Shown piece after piece: positions 1-12,021 of a stretch of DNA of 64,000 nucleotides. The position numbers and the translations under genes were made by a program. Source of the DNA: Macrocybe gigantea (Eukaryota; Basidiomycota; Agaricomycetes; Agaricales; Callistosporiaceae); the NCBI GenBank assembly GCA_011319805.1, contig SJRY01000283.1, positions 395,087 to 459,086 of the forward strand. The letters run 5' to 3'. The first letter of the stretch is position 1; the number at the start of each line of letters is the position of its first letter. The notes beneath the pieces were generated by a model. The model saw only the letters and a list, made by a program, of their open reading frames with translations. It had not been told where the DNA came from and ran no database searches.

Positions 1-2678
1 CGACCGTGGGCCAACCTCTCGGATGCAATCCGTCACGCCGACGACTGCCATTGCTAGCTGCGGCCTACGCCTTCCCCGCGCGGATTCAGCACGGCTGCTC
101 ATTATTATGTCCAGCACGTCGAAGTACCAAGTACGTGGCAGATGTTAACCCCCTGTCTTACCTGCGTACGCGTCTCTTGCGTCTGCGATCGATATCAGGA
201 TAACAGGGTTGTGCCCATGCACGTTAATGAAAAGGAGCCGCAGCATGATGCCAAGGTATGTGGGGTGGCGGTCGGGGGTGGGGAACGCGGGAGCGGCCAG
301 TGATTACGTTCCTGCCTGGTTTGCTCAGGGTGTTCATGCTTTCTTCGTCCTTTCATTAGAGACAGGACGCTGTTGCATGGCCAGCCTTGCCTTCACAGTC
401 TTACACCCGACCTTAAACCGCAACAGACGTCGAGGATAAGACATACACATAATGATTAGTTAACCTCAACCCTCAAAATTACCTAGTGTACCCACCTTGC
501 CACAACGATCCTGCATGACTTATCAAGAAATCTGAAAGGTGGCAGCGAATCCAGACTGTCTGCTTGGCACACCCATTCACATATGCTCAAATGGATGTCT
601 CATTTAATTACCGTTAGGAATCACCACGCACATTCATAGACGCTGATGCTGACTCTAATGAGACCAACGTTTTCACAGGGGTCTATCTATCTCTGGACAT
701 TCAACAGCCCGAGTGTCATTCATGATTTAGTCAATGCTGTACATGACCTTCCTTTCGATGAAAGCGGACGAAATGCACGAGTCAACAGAAGACGCCATTG
801 CACGACGACAGCCATGATAGGACCCTTGCAAACGCCGTCTTCCCCCTTTACGCAGGCACGAAAATGATAGTTACGAGACGTATGCACAACGTCATGGCCC
901 CTTACGGCGAGCTGGCATACACATAACCATTCGCCACCTAGCCTCGTGTACACCACATGTTTTCCTTGCGCGACAGAGGGAAGAGCATTTTTGTCGAAGT
1001 CTTGCCGTCAAAGAAGGCCCACCTCTACAACACGTTCAACCCAGGGTAGACGGAAGAACTTGATAGAGGACGCTCAAAAAAATTTTTTTTCTTCGAGCTT
1101 CTTAACCATTCGGGGTCGATCTTGAGCTCTGCTTGTGAACATTCCACCTCTTTCATGAAGAGAGGTCGACGTTCACAACATCTCCGAGGGAGATGTAGGG
1201 GACAAAGCAGAAATGAGAATGTCTGTGACTACATCTAGAAGATTCTCGCGAAACTAGAATGAAAAAGGCCCGTATCTCTTGTCCGGACTCGTGAGGCCTT
1301 TCTGCGGTATGGTGAAAGGGATGAACCGATATGATAAGATGTGACTGTCTGCTATCGTGTCAAGATCTCCGCGTCTTATTCGCCGAGAGCGGACGCGTGG
1401 CCAAGGGACGATGGATGTGATCGAATCGAGTTAAGCTAGGTAGTCGATTGCATAGAATTGCATGCATGCTCAAATTACACGAGGGCGACGATTCGATCTA
1501 GGATTGATGACCTAACGAGGGAGATAAACAAAGAAGCTTGGGATTTGAGTGCGTCCCGGCACCCACGCCTGCTTAGATGATCTATGAAAAGGCTCCAGAT
1601 GACGAACATAGTGGTGAGCGAGTAGCTTGTGCCCTTTTCGAATGTGAATGTGAACAGGAGTGACACCCTGGAGACGTACAAAGCAGAACAGGAATAGTTT
1701 GAGAATGGCTGCTGGCAAGTTCCGGGGAAACTGTACAGTACACAAACCCACCAAGGGTCGTCGGCAGATGAGAACGATGACGGCATTCCACATACTTGTG
1801 AAAGGGGGAACACGCGTCTCTGGTTCGGATTTCCAGGCATCTGTCTATCAGTCTTGCGCCGAGATTTCTGGACAAAGCAGGAGATGGTCAACAGCGCAAG
1901 GGGCGGTGGGCTGAAATCCGCCGGGCTCCGCGTCTGCGATGGGACTTTGTCCACGGAGGTTCGGGCAATGCGGAAAGTACAGCTAGATACACGGAAATTT
2001 TTAATAAACAAGCAAGCTGCCAAACTAGGCGAGCCGAAACGATCAACAGTTTCCTCTCCGTCAGGTCAATGATGAAGGATGATGCCTATCTTTGTGCTCG
2101 TCCATGTTTCGGTGGCAATCAATGATAATGGCCATGTCAATGGGTTAAAGGCGTTCCCGGAACCGTGGGGACGCTGGGAACAAGATATGGCAGCTCTGTG
2201 AGTGGACGCGGGCTTGCGCGGGCGCAGCCTGAGAGCGCATCACAGCTATTCAGGCAGGCTGTCAGACGGACTGAATTGGTGTGATCAAGCCGTGACTCGC
2301 GCTCGACGTGCCACGAGGTTTTCATCTGTTTGGCTGGGCGTCGCTCACCCTAACCCTACTCCTGGGTCTTCTGACTTTACTGCATTTCGCTGGAGGCGCA
2401 GGCTGGCCAAAGGTCTGGGATCTGCCGTATCCAGGCCATCAAAGCAGTCCCGATAATATCTGTGGCGAGAAGTGTGAAAGGGGGCCAGCTTGGACTGCAA
2501 GGATATGAAGGCCGCATGTCGGGAAGTTTGTAAGCGAGTTATGCAGTGCTTGCCATTTGCGGCATTACGTCCATTGTCTATATATCCATCATAGTTTCAA
2601 GCGATTATTTTCCCCTTCGCCCTATTACACTTTTTTTTCTCTTCCGCCACCCTAGAGGTGCTTTCAACAGCTGGTCTA
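1..2678. other. Unassigned region, no supported gene
   Basis: No conserved protein could be recognised on either strand. Several overlapping open frames exist, the longest at 1475-2023 on the minus strand, but they compete with open frames in other phases and have no recognisable motif or splice structure. An imperfect inverted repeat (cctctttcatgaagagagg) lies near 1147-1165, and an A8/T8-like AT tract is at about 1077-1090. The left part may hold the end of a gene outside the window. Confidence 0.5.
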
Positions 2679-4304
2679 ATGCTAACTCTTCTTCCAGGCT
2701 CTTCCTGCGACGTCTGCGCAGAGGAATACGGCCCGCAATGCAGGCCGCACACCATTCCGTGCGGTGAGCGCTCACAGAATCGCATTTTTCCCTTTTGGAG
2801 CCAACGAAAAATTTTTTTTCCCTTGATCCTTTTGCAGGCCATGTCTTGTGCTCGAGTTGCTGCAGCACCATAGTTGAAAAGACGCCCTCCCGCCTCTCGC
2901 CCGTCTGCCCGTTCTGTCGCGAAACCTTCACGAGCGAGTCGGTCCGGATCATTCGCACGGACTTTGCGACGAGTGGAACCAGTACGCCGTCGCGACACTT
3001 TGCTCGTCCGTTCGAGTCGAATAAGGCCGATTTTGCAGACGCGTTGGCGAGGAAGACGGAACGGGTCGTCAGCTCCGAGGCCGCCTCCAGGACCCGGTCG
3101 GAAGCTCGCCGTCTGGAGGACAAGGTGGCAAGGGTCGCCTCCAAAAAATGTTCTGTGGAGGAGGTCTCTACCCTCCACAACGAACTCGAAGAATGGCTCA
3201 AGGCTGACGGTTCGGATGACAAGGTGCCGCGGCGAAGCTAATCTAATCTCGTATTCCGGCGCTCATTTGCTCTGCCGTAACTTCTTTTTTTTTTCCCTCT
3301 CTTAGATCGCCCTGCACCTCAGCGCCGCTCTCCTTAGAGCTATTCTTATGAATCACTTTGCGCATTCCGAAGCAAGTAAGAATGCGAAAACCGTCGAAGT
3401 CACTCTCAAGACCAGGCTAGACGACATGGAAAACACCAATGGAAAATTAGAAGATGAACTAAGAAAGTGAGTACAGCGGTTACGTATGCGCCTTCTTCCC
3501 ACAATCTATCACGAACTGATCCTGTTTCGTCGCATCTTCAGAACAGTGAGTCATTGCGCCTCCTCATGAGCCATTCCGAGTCCCAGTCTGACCGATCTCT
3601 GCCTCACAGCGTTGCAATATCAAACAAAATGCCAAGAAGTACAAAATCTGCACACCGAGGTGAACCGCCTGAAGGCGCTCGCGACGACGCTCGGCATCCC
3701 GGCGCCCGATCACCACCATCGATCGAGCTCCACCTCGCCCACGCCGTCCGCGGGGCCGCCGCTGAGCCCTTCGGCGCATTCGCCCCTTTCACGACTACAC
3801 TCCACGCACACGAGATCCACGTCCATGTCCACATCACGACCCCTCACGCCTGCCACGCCCTCTCCTTCGCACACGCGTGCGTATACGCCTTCGCCGTCGA
3901 CCCTCCACCGCTCGCAAACTCCTTCGATCCGCTCCCACACGCCCTCGCTCCGTTCCCACACCCCCGGGCCGCTGTCGATGCACCATTCGACACCCTCAAC
4001 ACCTCTGCACTCTTCCCCGCTGACGTCCTCGACTACGTACTCGCGCGGCCCGACTCACACGCCGGCGCCACCTCCTCCCCCGATACCCCCAAAGCCGCGC
4101 AGGCTGTCGACCCCGACGCCACCTAAAATGATGATGCGTTCGCAGTCGGACGAGAAGCACGAGGTGCACGACCGTTGGATACCTCCGCCCGACCCAGAAT
4201 ACGAATACACGGGGCGGCTTTCCAGGCTCGCCTCGCGCCCACAATCTCGCGCGGCGATGTACGCTGCGACATCGCACGCTAAAAAAATAACGTCTCCGAC
4301 GTGA
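2679..4304 (+). CDS. RING-finger / coiled-coil protein with Ser/Pro-rich tail (paralogue 1)
   Basis: Probably a RING-type E3 ubiquitin ligase of unknown target. The model has four exons: 2679-2763, 2838-3223, 3306-3466 and 3587-4304, which join in phase to 449 residues. The C3HC4 RING lies in the first ~60 residues: CDVC, then IPCGH split by intron 1 exactly in the Gly codon, then LCSSC and CPFC. A helical charged region follows (residues ~85-260). The last ~190 residues are Ser/Thr/Pro-rich with repeated SHTP-like motifs and a PPPPPIPPKP stretch, and the final exon reaches TGA at 4304. The ATG at 2679 is chosen because both paralogues in this window begin at the same distance before the first RING cysteine pair. 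The acceptor at 3586 (cccag) is the one that keeps phase. A pyrimidine-rich tract follows the stop. The ligase role is inferred from the RING only. Confidence 0.78.
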
Positions 4305-5609
4305 GACGGGGATTTCTCAAACAATCCCTTACACTAGTACGACCTCTTTTCCGGCATCGCCTTCTTCCGTCTGTTTTTACGCTCCAGCTACTCCCGAACA
4401 GTCTATTCTGGATTATTTGCGGTTTTTGCGTTGCATCGTAACCTTATTGTCCGTTATCTGCTCTGAATATCTTCTTTCTTCATCCAAGTCGTCTCTCACC
4501 TTATACCTCGTCTGTTTTATCTCACTCAGGGGTGGACGTTTTCTGCTTTGTGTTTTTGCTGGATCTTTTTTTTTTCGATCTTCGGTCGCATATATTTACC
4601 CATCGCTTTCGGTCCTTTTTCGCATAGCAGCTCTGTTTCTTTTTCATTGTTTCAGCTAGCGTGCGGCGCTTTCGTCTGCCCACTCGTAGTTCTATCTCTT
4701 CCTTTTAACCGGCCTCATTGCAGATTATCGTTATCTTTCCATCCTCCGTCATAGATCAAGCCTCGTGTTGGAATTTCTTGAAATTTGCAAACACGTTGGC
4801 AGGCACCCATATATCCTATTGTTTCTTGTAGCATTGATTTTTCCCTCGTGTTTTGTCCCCTTTTTTTTCGCTCTTCCGTAGTCTTGGTTATCGGGATTCG
4901 CTATAGTTAGCTTCTCAAGTACAGTACCCTAGCGGAGTATAATTGTAATTCTTTTTTTGCGTCTGCGTTTGTCTGGAAGCGAAGCATTTCCTGAACGCTG
5001 AACACGCTGCTACTGCATGTAAACGCGAATCAGGAGCGCTCGTCCCTAGGCTGCCTGATCTGCTCGGAGGCGCGAGGCCTCGTGTAGAGCACAAGCGCGC
5101 ACGCGTCGTCGCGTAGATAACTGGTGCAGCGGTTGCGTTTCGACCTGATTTGCCTCGTCGTTTTCCGGTTGTCGATCGATTCGATCGATTGTGCTAACAT
5201 TGCGTTGGGATTTGCAATTGCGATAGTGTTTGAACTTTGCGACTTTGGGAAAGTCGGCCGCGATGATAGGACCTAACGGACGAGGTGTCTCCGCGTGCTG
5301 TCATTGCGGCGAGGTCGGATTTCGTTCTCGTTCTTGCCATTGCAGAGTGCCATCTATGTATGGTACTGCGATCTTGATGGGTAGATGACGTCTCGGGCTG
5401 TAGGTACCTCCATCGGAATTGATTGAGTGATGTACCTCACTGTCCAGGATGACGATCAACATCATGGACTTTAAACACAGAGTCTGATCAGATTCGATAT
5501 CCATTCAATTGTTGCTTAGGGTTGCTGACATATGGACATTTGTACATAGTGAATAAGACTCAAAAAATAATTGTTCTCGCAGCGGGCGTTGAAAGATGGA
5601 TCTGACAAA
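4305..5609. other. Intergenic, T-rich 3' flank then no recognised gene
   Basis: Positions 4370-4900 are strongly T-rich and pyrimidine-rich on the plus strand and look like the 3' untranslated region and downstream flank of the RING gene. A short palindromic tract (tcgatcgattcgatcgatt) sits near 5170. The remainder to 5609 shows no supported coding region. Confidence 0.5.
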
Positions 5610-6022
5610 TCAAGCACTGTGGGCCGGGTTGTGAGGGAGCTGCAGAATAGAAACATTGAAGTGAGAGATACGAGATAAAGCGGAATCAGATGGGGCTTAC
5701 GGGCGAGGTGATGTTGAGCGCTGCTGCGAGAGAGGAGAATTCTGCAGCGGTCGGCTTGGCAGTCCCAGTGCAGACTGGTCAAAAGTTCGCATGGACAAAG
5801 TCGTTAGGAATGATCCGGAGCAAGGAGGATCAGGAGTGCTCGTACTGTCAGTAACGCGTTGTTCGGTGGAGCCGATCTTCGCGGCGATGTCAGCGTATGA
5901 GAGGCCTGTGGAGATCGGAGCGTCAGCGGGTCCTGCTGAAAAATGACAGTTCCTGGGCATCGCGCATTACCGGATCGAGCCTTTGCAGCAGCGACGGCGG
6001 TGCACTGAGGATCAGGGGCCAT
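5610..6022 (-). CDS. Small HTH protein resembling the N-terminal domain of cyanase
   Basis: Spliced from four short exons on the minus strand: 6022-5971, 5905-5846, 5774-5701 and 5639-5610. All phases match and give 71 residues. The product starts MAPDPQCTAVAAAKA and contains LSYADIAAKIGSTEQRVTD, then TAKPTAAEFSSLAAALNI. This helix-turn-helix pattern, with the alternating 'DIA..IG..EQ.V' and 'PT..E...LA.AL.I' motifs, is typical of the DNA-binding-like N-terminal domain of cyanate hydratase. The catalytic C-terminal domain (conserved Arg, Glu and Ser) is absent, so cyanase activity is unlikely. The stop follows a short HNPAHSA tail, so the gene looks complete and not truncated. A TATA-like element lies about 110 bp upstream. 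No single open frame shows this gene. Confidence 0.72.
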
Positions 6023-6131
6023 GTTCGTGACGATGTACTGTACTGATGTGTTTGAGAGGAAAAGCGGAGAGGCGAGGCAGAGAGGACTTTGTCAAAGGGT
6101 GCTCTTTTGGATCAGGTGAGAGTCGAAAGAG

Positions 6132-6142
6132 CTTTTATAAAG
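6132..6142 (-). promoter_or_regulatory. TATA-like element of the HTH mini-protein gene
   Basis: On the minus strand the sequence reads ctttataaaag, a TATAAA match about 110 bp upstream of the ATG at 6022. The spacing would give an 80-nt leader, normal for a fungal gene. Confidence 0.5.
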
Positions 6143-6467
6143 CAGTCGCCTGCCATGTATGGTGAACTGGACCGTTCTGGAAAGCTGGGAGACCGGAAGG
6201 AAGATCAAATGATCCTCTTCTATCGATTTTTCATCAGGTGATGAGAGAACTTTTTATTGAATTCATGCGAATCCGTTGCATGCATCCAGCTTTCGCGGCC
6301 TCAGATGGTCTGATGAAGCTCGGAGGAAAGCTGATAATCTGATAATCAGTCATATTTGCTGCTATTGATTACTGCTTGTAAGTGTAGTGTTCAACCTCTA
6401 CGCGAAATTTGGTGTCGAGCTCATCGTCTGTCAATCCATCCTCAAGCTCCGTCCTCAACCCGTCAAA

Positions 6468-7181
<714 letters not shown>

Positions 7182-7629
7182 TCGTGTTCTGGTGGAGCTC
7201 AGTCGCACTGTTGCCTATATGAAGGAACGACCAAAAATTACCGAACGACACCTATTTTCTCTTCGGTTGTAGCTAGGAATCATTTCTTTTCGGTGTTTGC
7301 AATACAATGTCGCCGTTCGACACGCATCAGGTTCAGCAATGGCCTGACCCGTGGTCGACCACTTTGTTATGCTTTTCCTTTGTTAGAGATGCTCGATCAT
7401 GTTGGTATGAGCCCTGAAGCAATGAAAAACAATCGAAAGAGCGCGGCAAATGATCTATTACAAGGGAAATGATCCGTTGGACGCGTATCAAATTGCTCTC
7501 TTGTAGCTCAGCATCTTGTAAACGAACGATGGTACACAGTGTGACCGTAATCCACGACGTCATCGATGAAAGATCGGAATCACCATCACCGCCACCGCTT
7601 CGGCACTACGCCGCTCCTTGGAGACCTCC

Positions 7630-9810
7630 ATGCAGCTCAAGCTCGTCTATCGAATATTGCGCAAAATCTCGGACTGGACCGTCGGAGGCTTCTATGCGGA
7701 GGTGTACGTCGAGGGGCAGGAGAACGTCCCCCGCAGGGACCGCTCGTCATGTGTGTCCAGCATGTGCCTTTTTGTATCTACCTGACTGCATTGCTGCTCT
7801 CACACAGAGCGTCCACTCATCACAACGAAATCATAGACATTGCGACCCTCGGTGAGTGGTCGTGCGCTGGTTCGTATGCCGCAAGGCCTCTTGACAAAAC
7901 ACGCCAGCCATAACCATCCCCCACCGACGGCATCTCTCATTCTGGGCAAAGTCGACACTGTTCAAGAACCCGGTCGTTCGATCCATTCTTTTATCATCCG
8001 GAGCCATACCCGTCAGGAGGAACCCGAACAACGCGAACGGCAAGAACGACAACGATAACCAACCTCGTCGTTCGGGTCATGTTTCCGCTGACGATGCCGC
8101 TGATCGCTCTGAGCTTTTTCGCGAGACGTCTAGTGCGCTGGCCGAGGGCGAAGTCGTCGGCGTGTTCCCTGAGGGAACGAGCTATACCCAGCCTGGCATA
8201 GTCCAGATCTTGCCCGGCGCCGCGTGGGCAGCTGTCGATTTCGTGGACTGGTGTCGTACGGCTGGATACGCCGAGGACCACCCGAAGCAGGTATCCGTCG
8301 TGCCAGTGGCCATCATCTATACAGATAAATCTCAGTACCAGAGCCGCGTAAGTCGCCCCAAGCGTCCTGTGGTCATCTTATCCGTATTGACTTGCGTCTT
8401 CGTGCACTACATAGGTCATCGTGAGGTTCGCGCTTTCTTCCCATGCGTAGGGCTATTTTATGACTGAGCACAGATACGGAAAGCCCATCAACGTGAACGC
8501 CGTCGTAAATGGCATAGCGCCAGAGGCAAAAGATGAAGGTTATAGATTGGCCGTGAAAACGCTCACGGCTGAAATAGAACAGAGGTTGCTTGACATGACG
8601 ATAAATGCGCCTGATTGGTATGATATCGCTTTCGCATACACAGTAGCCGTCTGCACACGCTAACTGTCCTTACCAAGGGATACCCTTTATTCGTCCCGTG
8701 TCGCTAGAGACATGTTGTGGGGAGAGAAGAAGAATATACCTCTGCGTGACTGGGTGCTTATATCACAAGCGTGAGTCGGAGTCACTGGCTTTTTGATTGT
8801 ATCGTGCTGAAAATTCCACGCAGACTTGTGGACCTGTTTGCTCCGAAACATTCGAAGCCCCCGCAGGACGTCGTTAAGAAATCCTTAATAAGATATTGTG
8901 CTCTTCTAGTTCATTCAGGAATATCTCACTCGGACCTCGCCCTTGCTTTCGATACCAGCACACACGAGCTCAGATGGACGCCTTTTCTAGTCAGCTTTCC
9001 TGCCACCCTCATTCGACTCGTGTTTTTCTTACCACCCGTGATGTTCCACATCCCTGCGTATGTCACTGGCAGTCTTGCCGCGAGGCTAGCCCCGAAAGGC
9101 GAAGAGGAGTCCCAGGCTCAATTTAAAGGTATTGGGGTGGCGTCGGCCTGGGCCTCGGGATGTGTTTCACACTGGCTATGCTGAAGTCCAGGTGGTCAGA
9201 CTGGGTCTGGGATTTGGCCGGCCGTTACATTGCACCGGGCCCGAAACGAGTCGCTGGAGTCCTTGCAACGTTCTACAGTACGTTTTACCTTCTCATCAAA
9301 TGGCATAATCTGCTTGTTCGCGGTAAGTCTGCAACTGTATGTGACGACGCGTATCTGAAGCATTGCCTCCCCTTCCAGGAAACTATAAGCGGTGAGAGCT
9401 TAATTGTTACGCATGTCAATCGATTTCGACGGCTGACGTTGGTACCCTAGCTTCAGGGAAGTCCTGACATTTTGGAAAGTCGTCGCCGGTTTTGCGTTTA
9501 GCAGGAGAATATCTTCTTCCGAGTTAGAACCATATTTCAGACCTCCGCCGCCACCGCCCAATCCATTCATCAAGAAAAATAATGCCAAGGCGAGCCCTCT
9601 GGACGGGGACGCTGATTCCCTGGAGCACAAAAGGCAGGCTTCCAGCCAGCGTCATTCAGGCAGCTCGTTGCTCCGCTGTTACAATCTCGAATGGATGCAT
9701 TTTCTGCGTTGGCGGCTTACATGAACGATCAGTCTCACGACGAGCGCACGAGACGGCTCGTGCAGTTATTGAAGGAGAAGGGTGCTTCAATACCTGGCGC
9801 CGTTTCGTAA
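7630..9810 (+). CDS. Glycerol-3-phosphate / dihydroxyacetone-phosphate O-acyltransferase (Gpt2/Sct1 type)
   Basis: Catalyses sn-1 acylation of glycerol-3-phosphate, the first step of phospholipid and triacylglycerol synthesis, at the ER membrane. Nine exons fit: 7630-7750, 7808-7851, 7908-8347, 8415-8425, 8474-8617, 8678-8770, 8824-9322, 9379-9391 and 9451-9810. The catalytic HX4D motif is HNEIID, split from the preceding strand by intron 1. The substrate motif FPEGTSYTQPGI lies near residue 150. A hydrophobic segment around 9000-9090 (FPATLIRLVFFLPPVMF) is membrane-like. Two microexons of 11 and 13 nt are needed and restore phase. Single bases are missing at three places: the C run 7728-7732, the G run 9134-9137 and GG at 9659-9660. 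With them all nine exons join in phase to about 575 residues. No other damage is seen, so these are probably sequencing deletions. Confidence 0.9.
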
Positions 9811-10626
9811 CACCTTGGCATGCTGTCTGTGGGGAGGAAGCAGAAGCGTGGTGTAGGATTGTATGTGCCTTTTTGTTTGTTGTTCTTGCCTGCACTGTCC
9901 ATCGTTGAGTTGAGATGCTTTCCAACCGTTATGTTAAGGTTTATTTCGCTTGGGAAAGTTCGTTGCATTATGACAAATGGACGAGAATGTCCGTTGTGCG
10001 TGAAGGAATACTGAGAGGTCCGAGGGTAGGATTCGAGATGTAGAATCGGTGGCTCAGAGGATTCGCCATGTCGTTCCGGGCATCCTTAATCGTTGGATCG
10101 TTTTGCGGTGACTGCCAACACCTTTAGGTCGAAGTCAAAAATTGTGAGATGGCGCAGCGCACCCGGTTTCTGTTTAATACTGTGATCATGGACATTACTC
10201 GTCACTAACAGGTATACGTATACCTTGGCATGCCCGTTGTCCATTGACTGATGGGAAGCTTGGCAGTAATGACTTATTACCACTGTCGCTCGCACCATAG
10301 CTTTTTTGAGAAGCCGCGTCCGGATTCATCATGCTGAAACTCATTTCTTGTCTTTCTTCTTCCTGATCTTTGCATGACTAGTGGAGCTTGGCATCCGCGA
10401 ATGGCGTGAATCAAGTCGCGCGCCATGATAAATGTAGTGGTGCCAATCAGGTGTATGGAAAGAGGACCTTCACGGACACCATTCGTCTTCTCCACGCAGC
10501 GTCAATCTGAAACTTCCAATTTTCCTGGACTTTTGTACAGGCACAAGTGACTTTCATGAGTGGAACGAGAGTCATACTGCAGTATGTCATTCGTCACGAA
10601 CGACCAACAATGACCAACTTGTCGTT
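9811..10626. other. Intergenic, nothing recognised
   Basis: Short open frames only, on both strands, without motifs. It separates the acyltransferase stop from the TATA box of the next plus-strand gene. Confidence 0.5.
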
Positions 10627-10637
10627 GATATAAAAGG
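10627..10637 (+). promoter_or_regulatory. TATA box of the small protein gene at 10865
   Basis: The sequence gatataaaagg is a strong TATA match. It precedes a leader that seems to hold an intron ending in the pyrimidine tract and AG just before position 10858, a few bases upstream of the ATG at 10865. Confidence 0.5.
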
Positions 10638-10864
10638 CGCCTTGCAGTCGAGGGTTGAGCCATCTCCAGTTCCTTGTCCGTTTCTCAGTGAGCTTCTGCA
10701 TTCTCTTTCAGCTACATCTAGACAACCATCGTGCTTGCAGATATCATACCAAAGAGCACAATCTTGACAACCCTGCAAACACTTTCCTATACACGTACAT
10801 CCCGTGCACCATCACTTGTGTGGGTCATACTGACAACTTTTTTTTCGGCCATCACAGAATAGTC

Positions 10865-11133
10865 ATGGTGTGGGTTTCCAATCATACGCTGGCTGCCGTC
10901 ACGGTTTCCGTCACCAACAACAGCGGAGGAGATGCCGCCAATTTCGTCGTTGAACCCACCTGTTGCTGCAAAGTTGAAAGTTACGCTCAGAATCATTGGC
11001 AGAGGCAGAGCCCCGAAACTTTGACGCTCACGATGGCGGGACAGAAGAAGACTTCCAGGTCCAGAAGGACAACCACGTCAATCTATACGTCGACTGCTAT
11101 GAAGTGTTCAACAGTTCCGTGGTCACGTACTAA
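10865..11133 (+). CDS. Small conserved-looking protein of unknown function
   Basis: About 89 residues. The N-terminal half starts MVWVSNHT, continues TVSVTNNSGGDAANF and reaches NHWQRQSPETLTL. The C-terminal half continues one frame over with FQVQKDNHVNLYVDCYEVF and stops at TAA 11131-11133. Alternating hydrophobic/Thr-Ser residues suggest a single beta-sandwich-like domain. From memory, similar 'MVWVSN(H/N)T...GG...NHW.R...ETLTV' proteins occur in Agaricomycetes without known function. I see no signal peptide. The two halves are joined only if one base is missing near 11031, the same kind of deficit seen in RPS14. A TATA box is 230 bp upstream, with a probable 5'-UTR intron between them. Confidence 0.55.
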
Positions 11134-11512
11134 GTTCGGAAACTTGACACCCTCGGGAGGACAACCTAGTTCCAGAGCGAGTTGATTTTCCCGTCCGATT
11201 CCGTTTCCATGTTCAATCCTGTAAATAGTAGTTCCTCGTTTCAGTGACATATCGCATGTCCATTTTTTCCATGTTCAGCAACTTCAAAATGTTGGTTTTT
11301 GACGAATTTGGGAGGTGTGCTTCTTCAGCCGAGAAAGGCGTAACAACTTTAGAGTAAATTGATACAGTCTTGACGAACCGATATCAGAACTCATTCGGTC
11401 GACGAGCTGAGAGATCGCCGGCCCGTCGAGCAGACGAACACTGCCCCGCTTTTGCGTGTTTTGTTGTGTTGCAAAACTTAGGCTTGCTCTCTGTTTGTGG
11501 GCATGGGACCAT

Positions 11513-11520
11513 ATTTGTCG
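11513..11520. repeat. Target-site duplication (left) of the hAT-type MITE
   Basis: The octamer atttgtcg directly precedes the element and is repeated exactly at 12014-12021 directly after it. Confidence 0.85.
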
Positions 11521-12013
11521 CAGTGTTGGACGAGCCAATGGATGCAGTCCACAACCATTTGTCAGAAATGTGGATAGCCATACGGCTATCCATTCGCCAT
11601 AAAATGGTCATGGATATGGATCACAGTTCGGACTTTCCCATAACCCTTTTTTCCCAAAAGAGGACGGGGAATGTAGGTTTCCGAATTTCATCACGTGTTC
11701 AAATGGATTGACCAATTTGGATTGTTGTCAGTTGTTGTTGTTCATTGTGCATCGCGCTGGCTGGTGCGGGTAAATGGTCAACTCCTTGCATGGATGTTCC
11801 TTTGCTCTAGAAAGCATAGCAAGTTATCAGCTATTATAGCTGCTATCTCTGTATATATCATAGACTTGTGTTGATCCTCCCCGCTGAAAAGCAGAAAACC
11901 ATGGCTGATTTCCAAATACGGCCAATATCCACGTCCATAAAATCCATAACCAAACCACGTTATCGTGGATTCAGGGATATCCAGGGGATATCCCGTGGCT
12001 CGTCCAACACTGA
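11521..12013. mobile_element. Non-autonomous hAT-superfamily element (MITE), 493 bp
   Basis: The element has perfect 17-bp terminal inverted repeats: cagtgttggacgagcca at 11521-11537 and its reverse complement at 11997-12013. It is flanked by a perfect 8-bp duplication, atttgtcg. CAGTG-type ends with an 8-bp duplication are the hallmark of hAT transposons. No transposase frame is present, so it must be mobilised in trans. An internal perfect hairpin (9-bp stem, 4-nt loop) lies at 11571-11592, and further short palindromes (ggatatcc, ggatatccc) are near the right end. The intact duplication and TIRs suggest a recent insertion. Confidence 0.9.
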
Positions 12014-12021
12014 TTTGTCGT
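12014..12021. repeat. Target-site duplication (right) of the hAT-type MITE
   Basis: Exact copy of atttgtcg from 11513-11520. Confidence 0.85.

Noticed and set aside
1475..2023. 182-codon minus-strand frame as a gene
   Set aside because: Overlapping frames of similar length in other phases, no motif, no splice or promoter context.
3467..4126. 219-codon frame overlapping the tail of RING paralogue 1
   Set aside because: The alternative frame joins in phase via the acceptor at 3586, shares the ALQY coil with paralogue 3 and ends in a coherent tail.
7630..9810. Acyltransferase as a pseudogene
   Set aside because: Only three single-base deficits in runs, no stops or lost motifs otherwise; RPS14 next to it has the same kind of deficit, so sequence error is more likely.
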